A stretch of 64,000 nucleotides of DNA from assembly GCA_965220245.1 (NCBI GenBank), contig CBDCPI010000012.1, positions 124,001 to 188,000 of the forward strand, read 5' to 3'. A model generated the notes under the pieces. That model ran no database searches. It saw only the letters and a program-made list of their open reading frames with translations, and was not told the origin of the DNA. Shown one piece after another: positions 24,309 to 32,163 of this stretch. The position numbers were made by a program, and so were the translations under genes. The number at the start of each line of letters is the position of its first letter. The first letter of the stretch is position 1. The stretch is from CBDCPI01 sp965220245. GTDB taxonomy: Bacteria > Chloroflexota > Dehalococcoidia > Lucifugimonadales > UBA3495.

Positions 24309-27302
24309 ATGAATTCCGCAGAGAGTGGTTTACATCAGCTTTTCCAGGCTCAAGTGACGGAGACTCCCGACAATCCGGCAATAGTCTTCGGCGACGAGCA
24401 GACATCCTATGCACAACTGGACCAGGCAACGGATGCCTTGGCCGCCTACCTCCGGCATTGGGGAGTATCGACCGACGACCCGGTGGGCATATACATGGAG
24501 ACCTGCCCGGAGTACATCGTCGCGACCATAGGAACATTGAAGGCCGGCGCAGCCTTCATGCCTGTGGCCTTGGATCTACCCGATTCCCTTCTTGCCACAT
24601 TGCTGTCCGAATCGCAGCCCAAGCTGGTGATCACCAAAGCGCGGCACTTGCCCAGACTGAGTAAATTCTCTGGGCCTCGCCTGTTGCCCGTTGATTCCGA
24701 CCGCGCCTGGAGAGAGTTCGATCCCCCAACCGACGAGATTCGTGTCGACACCGGCAACCTGGCGTTCCTCCCCTACACATCCGGCACAACAGGACAACCA
24801 AAGGGTGTGATGCAAACCACCGGCGCCCTGATTTCATCCTACCTGGCGAGGTACCGGTTCAGTTCCTGCGGCGTCGGAGACAGGGTCGCGTGCAACATCT
24901 TCTTTCCCTGGGAGTTCCTCCGGCCGCTGTTGAAGGGAGGAACGGTGTACGTTATTCCCGATGATGTGGTGTTCGTGCCGCGCGCGCTTACCGGGTTCAT
25001 AGCGAAACACCGGATTACCGAGGTGCTCTTCACTCCGTCCCTGATGCAGGGGGTCTTGAATTCGGCAAGCCCACAACAATTGCGCGCCCGGCTGTCCTCT
25101 CTGCGTGTGGTCTGGCTGAACGGCGAGGTGGTGCCGGCCAGTCTGCTGAAACTGGCCTTGGACGTTTTGCCCCGGTCTACGCGGGTGTTCAACACCTACA
25201 GCATCAGTGAGGCCCACGACGTTTGCACCATTGAACTGACGGACTTGTGCCTGGACGGCAGGGATGCGTGCCCTGTGGGTTATGCAATGGATGGGGTGAC
25301 GCTCCGGGTGCTCCCGGAAGGGCAGTCCGATCTGACTTCCAGCGGAATCGGCGAGCTCTTCATTGGAGGTCGCGGACTGGCCCGGGGCTATCTGAAGAGG
25401 CCCGACCTGGATGCCGAGAGGTTCGTCAGATGGAACGGCGAGAAGTATTACTCCACCGGCGACCTGGCTGAGGTTGACGCGCAAGGTATGACTACGATCA
25501 TCGGTCGCAATGATTCGATGGTCAAGATCAGGGGCTACACCGTTTACCTGAGCGCCATAGAGGAGACCCTCCGCAAGCACTGTGACGCGGCGGATGCGGC
25601 GGTGGTGGCTGAAAACGAGGACGAAGCCAACAAGCGGCTCGTCGCCTACGTCGTCCGGCGGCCGGAGGCGGCGTGGGAGGTCGATGCGAAGAGTCGGACA
25701 AGCAGAGACCTGCGTGCTCTGCTGGAACGGCATCTGCCGCTATACATGGTGCCCAGCCACTTCATGGAGCTGGAGGCTCTCCCGATAAATCAACAGACGG
25801 GCAAACTGGAGCGCAAAGCATTGCCCGCATTGCGAGAAAGGAGACCTGCGGTCGAGCAGCGCACCTCGCTGTCCAAGCACGCAACCGCAAGGGAGCGCCT
25901 CAGGGCCTTGCGGGAGCTATGGAGTGAAGCGCTGGATGTCGATACTGAATCATTGGAAGATAACTGGAACTTCTTTGATCTCGGCGGCCACTCCCTGACG
26001 GGCCTGGACCTCACCCTGAGCATCGAACATCTTTTTGGGATTGAACTGAGCGGCACGGAGATCTACGAGTACCCCACCATAAGTGAGCTGGGCGCGTACT
26101 TGGAAAATAGAGGGGCGAATATGGGATCTGGAATTTCGCTGGCCGAGGACTCGACCCTGGACCCGGCGATTGCACCAGGAGGCGCGCCGAGAATTACACG
26201 TCTCAGCGAGGCGTCCTCGATCCTTGTGACTGGAACAACCGGATTCCTGGGAGCCTTTCTGCTGGACGAACTGCTGCGCGCCACGGGACCGGATACCCGG
26301 TTCTTCTGCTTGGTAAGGGACCGATTGGTAAGGGACCGAGACTCAGGACAGGGCGGGTCCACCAACCGGGTGCTGGACACTTTGAAGTTTTATGGGCTCG
26401 CGGGTCTGTCCGCTGGACAAAGGATCGTCCCGGTCTCTGGAGACCTCACCTTGCCCAGTATGGGACTGGACAATAATGAGTACCGGCAGTTGGCGGAAGA
26501 GGTCGACTTGATATTCCATTGCGCCGCCTCCGTCAATTACGCCTACCCTTATTCTGCAGCCAAGCCCCACACCGTCGGCGGGACTTTGGAGATGCTCAAG
26601 TTCGCCTGCACCGACGTAGCCAAGCCGGTCCAGTACATTTCATCCAACGGCGTCTTTCCGGGAGGAGACGACAATCCCTACCTTGAAAACAGCGACATAG
26701 ACGGCTTCGTCAACAGGATGGAGGGGGGCTACAATCAAGCCAAATGGGTTGCGGAACGGCTCGTCTGGCAGGCTGTTTCTCGAGGACTGCCGGTATGCAT
26801 CTTCCGTCCCGGCAACATTGGCCACCACAGTGGTACGGGCACGGTCAACCCGAATGACTTTCTCTCGTTGATTATCAAGGCTTGCGCCCGCCTCGGATGT
26901 GCCCCCCTGGCGCCGGAATGGTTCTTCGAGATGACGCCTATCGACCTTCTGGTCAAGGCGATAACGAAAATTTCCGACGATCCCAGGCACCTGGGCAAGG
27001 TATACAACGTGGTCCAACAGGACCCCGTACCCGCCGATCAAGTTTTTGCATATATGGAGCACCACGGATACGTGGCGGACCGCGCTCAACTGGGGGACTG
27101 GAAATCAAGATTGGTAACAATGGCCGACCGCGATGATGACATGGAGTTGAAAGTTCTGATCCGGTCCCTGGAGTCAGTCGAGCCGTACCTATCCGATACC
27201 AGCGTCTACGACGTCAGCCGGTTCTCCGAAGCGTTGTCGGAAATCGGTCTGGGAATGCCCGCAGTCGACGCCGACTACGTGACCAAATTCCTACGGAAGT
27301 GA
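24309..27302 (+). CDS. Adenylation-carrier-thioester reductase protein (carboxylic acid reductase/NRPS-like)
   Basis: A 997-residue three-domain enzyme. An AMP-binding domain (about 1-510) has YTSGTTGQPKGVM near 157, SISEAHD near 300, YSTGDLAEVD near 380, GRNDSMVKIRGY near 398 and the A10 lysine in NQQTGKLERKAL. A carrier domain follows with FDLGGHSLTGLDLTLS, the Ser near 559 being the phosphopantetheine site. Then comes a Lys2-type thioester reductase (VTGTTGFLGAFLL near 639; GGYNQAKWVAERLV with YxxxK near 807). The enzyme should activate an acid, load it on the carrier and release it as an aldehyde or alcohol with NAD(P)H. No condensation domain is present. A GAGGCGG ribosome site precedes the ATG. 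A short internal duplication (LVRDRLVRDR) lies near residue 675. No phosphopantetheinyl transferase gene is nearby. Confidence 0.93.
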   Translation: MNSAESGLHQLFQAQVTETPDNPAIVFGDEQTSYAQLDQATDALAAYLRHWGVSTDDPVGIYMETCPEYIVATIGTLKAGAAFMPVALDLPDSLLATLLSESQPKLVITKARHLPRLSKFSGPRLLPVDSDRAWREFDPPTDEIRVDTGNLAFLPYTSGTTGQPKGVMQTTGALISSYLARYRFSSCGVGDRVACNIFFPWEFLRPLLKGGTVYVIPDDVVFVPRALTGFIAKHRITEVLFTPSLMQGVLNSASPQQLRARLSSLRVVWLNGEVVPASLLKLALDVLPRSTRVFNTYSISEAHDVCTIELTDLCLDGRDACPVGYAMDGVTLRVLPEGQSDLTSSGIGELFIGGRGLARGYLKRPDLDAERFVRWNGEKYYSTGDLAEVDAQGMTTIIGRNDSMVKIRGYTVYLSAIEETLRKHCDAADAAVVAENEDEANKRLVAYVVRRPEAAWEVDAKSRTSRDLRALLERHLPLYMVPSHFMELEALPINQQTGKLERKALPALRERRPAVEQRTSLSKHATARERLRALRELWSEALDVDTESLEDNWNFFDLGGHSLTGLDLTLSIEHLFGIELSGTEIYEYPTISELGAYLENRGANMGSGISLAEDSTLDPAIAPGGAPRITRLSEASSILVTGTTGFLGAFLLDELLRATGPDTRFFCLVRDRLVRDRDSGQGGSTNRVLDTLKFYGLAGLSAGQRIVPVSGDLTLPSMGLDNNEYRQLAEEVDLIFHCAASVNYAYPYSAAKPHTVGGTLEMLKFACTDVAKPVQYISSNGVFPGGDDNPYLENSDIDGFVNRMEGGYNQAKWVAERLVWQAVSRGLPVCIFRPGNIGHHSGTGTVNPNDFLSLIIKACARLGCAPLAPEWFFEMTPIDLLVKAITKISDDPRHLGKVYNVVQQDPVPADQVFAYMEHHGYVADRAQLGDWKSRLVTMADRDDDMELKVLIRSLESVEPYLSDTSVYDVSRFSEALSEIGLGMPAVDADYVTKFLRK

Positions 27303-28049
27303 CCATCAAGGTGAGTCTACGGCGGGTTCGATCTCTTCAGACCGTGGTTCTCGGTAAGAGGTAGGGCCGGAAACCGGGCCACGCTGGGGAGGACATCGCC
27401 GTACCAAACGCGACAGCACCGGAAGGACTGCTCCAGCACCCCGACACGCCGAGCAACATCGGCCCCCTGTCTTCCTGCAGCCATGACCACTTCCGCTGCT
27501 CCAAGGTGTTGATCATTTCTTCAGCAAAATGTTTCCTGTCAGTCTGTCTCCACCATACTGGACTCCTTATAGCAGGACCTCCCAGCGAAAAGTTCGCAAT
27601 TCGGTACGTGTAGGCCCACCGAACTGGACAAAATCAAGAACTTTCACCTTGACCTTCAAATTGGCCGTATGATCTTGAAGAACGTCTCGGCTGCCAAGAC
27701 GCTGGGGCTCGGTCGCCGACCAGATACGGAACAAGATCGACTGGACTTCCTCGACGCCCAGTCCGTAGGACGAGGTCATGTACTGGGTGACTACGACCGC
27801 TGGTCTCGACATTGAGATTGACCCACCGATCCTCGCTGCCAAGACCGACACCGTCACCCTACCGTTCCGCCTGCTCATAGACACCGACGCCATTGCCGTT
27901 GAGACTGGTTCGCCGACTTTGTTAGTGCCGCCGTGAGAGACACGAGCGGCCAGTAGCTTCCGTAGTGGCTAGGGAGCAGGCGGCGAGCCTACCGCAGCGC
28001 GCTCACCCGCGCCAGCCCATTCCACCGCGGCGCGACGTTCACACACACA
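27303..28049. other. Intergenic stretch at the island's left border
   Basis: About 750 bases without a convincing gene. It contains the first copy of a 31-bp direct repeat (27616-27646). The sequence past about 27650 has partial open frames in several phases that look like a decayed gene I cannot identify. Confidence 0.5.
27616..27646 (+). repeat. 31-bp direct repeat, left copy
   Basis: Contains AACTGGACAAAATCAAGAA and matches 36309-36339 at 29 of 31 positions in the same orientation. The two copies enclose about 8.7 kb of accessory genes. Confidence 0.8.
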
Positions 28050-28499
28050 TCACGTTCGCCTACTGACGCGCTCAAGGGCAGTTGACACACACGTCAGGAC
28101 CGCTGTGATATCCGGTTCCAACAAATGTCTGCTTGTGGCATTCTCTGGATCGAAGGGGTATCGCAACACATTAAAGACAACCTGTGTTTGCATAAGGAAC
28201 ACTCGAAGGTTTTGAGAGTCCCGCTTCCTTCCGATATTCTCTAGTTCATTCCTGAACTCTCCATCTATCTCCTCTTGAATGCTTTCCGGCAAACAATCAA
28301 ATAGGCGCAACAACTTATGCGTCTTGTACTCGTCCCTAAACCTCCCTACGGCCTTGTATAGCAAATACTTCATGTCATATTCGATTGCAAGCGGTAAGAG
28401 GATCATCGATGCGTACAGCCACTCTCCACTTTGATTTGCCATACCTGCACCATAGAGCAAGCGGTACGCTGCTCGAACGCTGTTGGCCAGAAACAGCAC
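28050..28499 (-). CDS. Uncharacterised protein, possibly the frameshifted 3' part of the preceding gene
   Basis: A frame of about 149 codons opens at GTG 28499 just after a TAA and overlaps the last 125 bases of the 28375-29043 gene in another phase. The product is mostly helical (LAIEYDMKYLLYKAVGRF, DEYKTHKLLRLFDCLPESIQ) with no motif I know. A later ATG (about 28443) is also possible but lacks a ribosome site. It is either an overlapping downstream gene or the C-terminus of one frameshifted gene. Confidence 0.5.
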   Translation of the reverse strand: MLFLANSVRAAYRLLYGAGMANQSGEWLYASMILLPLAIEYDMKYLLYKAVGRFRDEYKTHKLLRLFDCLPESIQEEIDGEFRNELENIGRKRDSQNLRVFLMQTQVVFNVLRYPFDPENATSRHLLEPDITAVLTCVSTALERVSRRT

Positions 28500-29043
28500 A
28501 AAGCGGGCTGGTTATCGCTCGGACTTCAGCAGCTTCTTTGTCTTCCAGAAAAGCGATCCTGGCAGCTATTTCTTCTTTGGTTTGAGCAACTACTGCTATC
28601 GTGGCCTCTGTTTGCTCACTTTGAACTATTCTCCCTCCTACACTCACGGCTCTCTCCACTGTTCCCGCGATGGGGCCGCTAGCGGACTTACTCGTAGGCT
28701 CTCGCTGGCTTAGAGGTCCTATCCCACAAAGAATCACCTCTTCGTCCTCTGCCTTGAGCTTGTGCCAGTTCAAAAACCCCGTTCCAGTCCGCCAGGGAAA
28801 CTTTATTGGTTCACCATTTTGAGCCTTTGGAGTCATTCGAAAGCGTACTGAGATTCTCTTTTCATTTAGTGGTTGAAGTATACTGGCAGTTACTTCATTG
28901 CGAGGTATTGTGGTATGGATGATCCATCCTCTCCGGCTCTCCGAAACGGATGCTTCACTTCCCATATGCAGCGATACATCATTGCCGTCAATGATCAAAT
29001 CCAAGGCACTGTCTCCGTGGGTCATTCTATACTTCTCCCTCAT
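28375..29043 (-). CDS. Uncharacterised island protein
   Basis: A 222-codon frame from ATG 29043 (a second ATG lies at 29025). The N-terminal half looks like beta-rich sequence (DLIIDGNDVSLHMG, RGWIIHTTIPRNEV, RISVRFRMTPKAQNG). The middle contains a Ser/Thr-rich stretch and a helical TKEEIAARIAFLEDKEAAEV. I do not recognise a family. It is more AT-rich than the core genes. It is the fourth gene of a same-strand series with the methylase, the small split gene and the HEPN-like protein. Confidence 0.6.
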   Translation of the reverse strand: MREKYRMTHGDSALDLIIDGNDVSLHMGSEASVSESRRGWIIHTTIPRNEVTASILQPLNEKRISVRFRMTPKAQNGEPIKFPWRTGTGFLNWHKLKAEDEEVILCGIGPLSQREPTSKSASGPIAGTVERAVSVGGRIVQSEQTEATIAVVAQTKEEIAARIAFLEDKEAAEVRAITSPLCAVSGQQRSSSVPLALWCRYGKSKWRVAVRIDDPLTACNRI

Positions 29044-29123
29044 GAGTTGTTCAGCGGCTTCGCGAACCGCTCTCTTGTAAGTATCTTAACAGTCGCGACG
29101 GTGGCGTACAGGTCAACGTCCCG

Positions 29124-29360
29124 TCAACTGGTGTGATAAGCGTCATCCTTGTTGATGTTGTTCAGGCTGCGGTCGGTTGTGTCAGACTTGTCTCCGGTGT
29201 GCCTTATTAGTCGCAGGGCCGCGGGCGTCAGGTAGCGACGACTGACCACCCACTCGTCGTGCTGCTCAGGAAGTACGGCACCGATGAACCGACGTACCGC
29301 CGCTGGTACAGCTTCTGCGACATAGCCGACCAGAGACGGTCGATTCTGACAAGCCACCCA
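29124..29360 (-). pseudogene. IS256-type transposase C-terminal remnant
   Basis: The minus-strand frame reads VPAAVRRFIGAVLPEQHDEW followed by VVSRRYLTPAALRLI, which matches the C-terminal end of Mutator/IS256 transposases (xIGAVLxExxDEWxxxRRY). The rest of the transposase is absent. It marks an old insertion in the island. Confidence 0.65.
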
Positions 29361-29432
29361 CGAGGGACAGATGGAGGAGTTCAAACATACAACCAGTCCA
29401 ATGTACAAATCTCTCTAGTCTGTCCTAGTTGG

Positions 29433-30797
29433 CTAAGTGCGCCGGAAAAGACGTCTGGCATCGGTCACGTATACATCCTGGCCTGCTACGTGAGCGACTC
29501 GGCCATGCCAGTAGAGATTGGGACCTGCATCCCGTTCACTCTCGTCGACATCCGTGCTGACCTCGATGTGGTCGCCTGGCAATAGGCCGTGGTGGGAGTC
29601 CCATAGTTTGAGCCAAAGCATGTCCGTTCCGAACTCGGCCCAATTGCACCAGTGCAATGCCAGAGAAGGATGCTTCCCGGTGCCTCGCGATGATTTCTTG
29701 CTGACTACAAGGTAAGACGATGAACCACGCCCCGTGGTGATGCGGAGCTGGATCAGGAACAGATTAGCCAAGTACAGCCGCGCATCTGACTCCGTGCGGA
29801 ACAATGATGGGTATGTGTCGCTGATATCATCGGTGGCTACCCAGAAACCGGTAGGCAAGGGACGGATGAATCCGATCGGGTCTCCCGCCGGTGTGATTAC
29901 GATCCGGTTCATAGATTCTTGGATCCGCCAGATGCGGGTCTCTACGTATCTGTGTTGAATTGGCTCCGATCTAACCTGCGCATTAGCCACTAATCTCAGC
30001 GCGACCTCGTCGGAACCTGTCAACTCGTAACACACGCTGGTGACAACGCGGTCTGCATGTTCATCACCAATCGGACGCTCGCGAGGGCCGAGCTTCCTTA
30101 GTGCCTCCAGATAGGTCCCTTGATCTTCCAACCACCTCGTGTACGCTTCCTTGGAAGCCTCGCTGTGTGACGCCAGAGAATCGAGGCGTCGTCTGTCCAA
30201 GAATGCCCTACGTGCCTCCTTCTCTACTCTTTCAAAGATGGTTCCATAGCGAGGAAGCAGAACATCGCCCAAGGCTCGCAGGATCTCGTAATGGAGCTCA
30301 ACATACATGTACTCTAGGGCCGGATCATCAATCGACGACTCCACTTCGAAATACCGCAAGAGCTTGAATTGCTCCTCGGTGGCGGCCTTACCTAGATAAT
30401 CTGGGAGTGACGCCAGATGGCGATAGTCCGGATCCTGAGTGTCCGTCCCATAGAACTTGATCGCGGCATCGAAAGCGTCGCAGAGTGACCGAGCTGCCTT
30501 AGTGTCACACCCCATCAGTTCCTGAAGGAGAGTGCCTAGGTCATGCGTATACGTATAGGATCCTCCCGTCCTCTTGATGAGATACTTTATGGCGCTTTCT
30601 ATGGTCGAATGAGCGGCAAGCAGCCGATCTGTCTCCTGGGGGATGATAAACTCGCGTGTCCGTCGCCTCCAGTCTTCTTTGCTGTCTCGTGCCGTTCCGC
30701 CCGCCCCAAATGCCATATTGGATATGACCATAGACGCCACAAAATGAGCGGTGTCCTCGATGCGCGACAGCACTGAATGCTCAACTGAGTCCAACAA
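29433..30797 (-). CDS. Uncharacterised protein with HEPN-like N-terminal region
   Basis: A 454-residue protein starting from a TTG behind AGAGGGG. The N-terminal segment DRLLAAHSTIESAIKYLIKR followed by SYTYTHDLGTLLQEL looks like a HEPN helical domain (helix, then a THDL turn). The canonical RNase motif RxxxxH is not evident. The C-terminal half (FGTDMLWLKLWDSHHGLLPG, YWHGRVAHVAGQDVYVTDAR) looks like a small beta domain. HEPN proteins are frequent in defence islands as RNases or antitoxin partners. It lies 50 bases downstream of the split 86-codon gene and on the same strand as the methylase, so they were probably one operon. Confidence 0.6.
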   Translation of the reverse strand: MLDSVEHSVLSRIEDTAHFVASMVISNMAFGAGGTARDSKEDWRRRTREFIIPQETDRLLAAHSTIESAIKYLIKRTGGSYTYTHDLGTLLQELMGCDTKAARSLCDAFDAAIKFYGTDTQDPDYRHLASLPDYLGKAATEEQFKLLRYFEVESSIDDPALEYMYVELHYEILRALGDVLLPRYGTIFERVEKEARRAFLDRRRLDSLASHSEASKEAYTRWLEDQGTYLEALRKLGPRERPIGDEHADRVVTSVCYELTGSDEVALRLVANAQVRSEPIQHRYVETRIWRIQESMNRIVITPAGDPIGFIRPLPTGFWVATDDISDTYPSLFRTESDARLYLANLFLIQLRITTGRGSSSYLVVSKKSSRGTGKHPSLALHWCNWAEFGTDMLWLKLWDSHHGLLPGDHIEVSTDVDESERDAGPNLYWHGRVAHVAGQDVYVTDARRLFRRT

Positions 30798-31027
30798 GCC
30801 CCTCTTGATTGAGGAAATCGCCCAAGGCCGGGGTGGCGGTCTGTATTTTATCTAGCAAGTTCTTTCCCTACTTTATCAAGCACCTGAATAGCACCTTTGA
30901 AGTAGTGCTCGCCCGGTGTGCCCACTATCAAATCATCGTGCTGCCTCATAGTAAATCTCGCGATGCGCTCATCGATAGTTCTCCTTAGTGCCTATCCTAA
31001 AAACAGAATTCGAGCTAAACTAGTGGT

Positions 31028-31516
31028 ATGACGAAAGCGAAGGAACCCAAGCCGCCACGACCGAAGCGCGCCGGCCCAGCGGCGCCGGTCAACCCCACCA
31101 CCGGCTCCTTTCAGGTATCCGATGAACTGTGGGAAGTGCTGGCCCCGTTGCTTCCCCAGCGGGTGAACACTCATCCCCGGGGCGGAGGCCGTCCCCGGGT
31201 CCCGGACCGGACCTGCGCCAACGGCATATTCTACGTGCTGCGCACCGGCTGCCAATGGAAAGCCCTGGATGCCACGGGCATTTGCTCCGGATCCACCGCC
31301 CATCTGCGCTTCCAGGAGTGGGCCGCCGCCGGGGTGTTCCTGGAGCTGTGGCGGGCGGGCCTGCAAGAGTACGATGAATTGAAGGGTCTGGACTGGAGTT
31401 GGCTGAGCATGGACGGGGCGATAACCAAATCCCCCCTGGGCGGGGGGAAAAACCGGCCCCAACCCCACGGACCGGGGCAAGAGCGGGGTCAAACGCAGTC
31501 TGTTGACCGAAGCTGA
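31028..31516 (+). CDS. IS5-family transposase, ORF A
   Basis: A frame of 162 codons. The N-terminal DUF4096-type domain reads FQVSDELWEVLAPLLP, GGRPRVPDRTCANGIFYVLR, TGCQWKALD and FQEWAAAGVFLELW. The first catalytic Asp lies in WSWLSMDGAITKSPLGG. The domain continues in the other phase after a GGGGGG-AAAAA run at about 31441-31453, where a +1 (or -2) shift is needed to make the full transposase. The last roughly 20 codons of this frame are non-domain. Confidence 0.9.
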   Translation: MTKAKEPKPPRPKRAGPAAPVNPTTGSFQVSDELWEVLAPLLPQRVNTHPRGGGRPRVPDRTCANGIFYVLRTGCQWKALDATGICSGSTAHLRFQEWAAAGVFLELWRAGLQEYDELKGLDWSWLSMDGAITKSPLGGGKNRPQPHGPGQERGQTQSVDRS

Positions 31517-31931
31517 GGGCATCCCGGTGGGGCTGGCGGTGGACGGAGCCAACCGCCACGACATGAAACTGGTGCGGGCTACGCTGGAGAGTTTCCCGGT
31601 GCCGCGCCCGGCGCCCACTCCGGAGCGTCCCCAAGGTCTGTGCCTGGACAAGGGCTATGACTATGAGGAGGTGCGCCGAACCCTGGAGGAATTCGGCTTC
31701 ACCGCCCACATCCGCAGCCGGGGCGAGGAGGCCCAGGCCATCAAAGCCCAGGCCATCAAAAAGGAGGCTGGCTTCAAAGCCCGGCGCTGGGTGGTGGAAC
31801 GCACCCACAGTTGGATGAACCGCTTCCGGCGCATTCTGGTGCGCTGGGACAAGTTTCCCAGAAACTACATCGCCTTTCTTCATTTCGCCTGTGCCCTTAT
31901 TGCTTTCAGGGCTGCCGGATTATTAGGATAG
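31503..31931 (+). CDS. IS5-family transposase, ORF B
   Basis: A frame of 142 codons carrying the rest of the DDE domain: LAVDGANRHDMKLVRATLE (second Asp), CLDKGYDYEEVRRTLEEF, RRWVVERTHSWMNRFRRILV (the YREK-like helix with catalytic Glu) and NYIAFLHFACALIAFR. The domain's natural upstream sequence (KTGPNPTDRGKSGVKRSLLT) reads in this phase from about 31446, so the true junction lies at the G/A run rather than at the annotated start. Confidence 0.9.
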   Translation: MTEAEGIPVGLAVDGANRHDMKLVRATLESFPVPRPAPTPERPQGLCLDKGYDYEEVRRTLEEFGFTAHIRSRGEEAQAIKAQAIKKEAGFKARRWVVERTHSWMNRFRRILVRWDKFPRNYIAFLHFACALIAFRAAGLLG

Positions 31932-32163
31932 GCTCTTAGTAGATCGAGGTCAACAAGCCGATTGGACACCACGGCTGCAACCATCTCTGCCATGATGGTC
32001 TCCAATGTATCGACTTCCCCTTCTAGAGAGTTCACGCGGTTTCGTAAATCCTGATCCATGCCTGCCCTCCATTGCCATCACCTTATTTGGCTTTTCTCAC
32101 CTCTGCTCCGCCTCAGCAACGCTAAGGCATTGCTGATAGACGTATGCAAGGCTTCTAATTTCC

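Larger units (their letters stand above)
30988..31935 (+). mobile_element. IS5-superfamily (IS427-like) insertion sequence
   Basis: A complete 948-bp element. The left end is GTGCCTATCCTAAAAA; the right end, inverted, is GAGCCTATCCTAATAA (14 of 16 matches). A 3-bp target duplication TTA lies at 30985-30987 and 31936-31938, as is usual for the IS427 group. It carries two overlapping frames forming one DDE transposase. Confidence 0.93.
30848..32059 (-). pseudogene. Small 86-codon gene split by an IS element
   Basis: Codons 1-41 (MDQDLRNRVNSLEGEVDTLE onward, 32059 to 31937) and codons 42-86 (RRTIDERIARFTMRQHDDLI onward to the TAA at 30848) join in perfect frame if the IS (30988-31935) and one TTA target copy are removed. 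The intact product would be 86 residues with an N-terminal heptad-like helix (coiled-coil potential) and a conserved-looking VGTPGEHYFKGAIQVLDKV end. I do not recognise it. It lay between the methylase and the HEPN-like gene. Confidence 0.85.

Noticed and set aside
24834..25733. 299-codon minus-strand frame
   Set aside because: Antisense to the adenylation domain, with His/Gln/Arg-biased composition typical of shadows.
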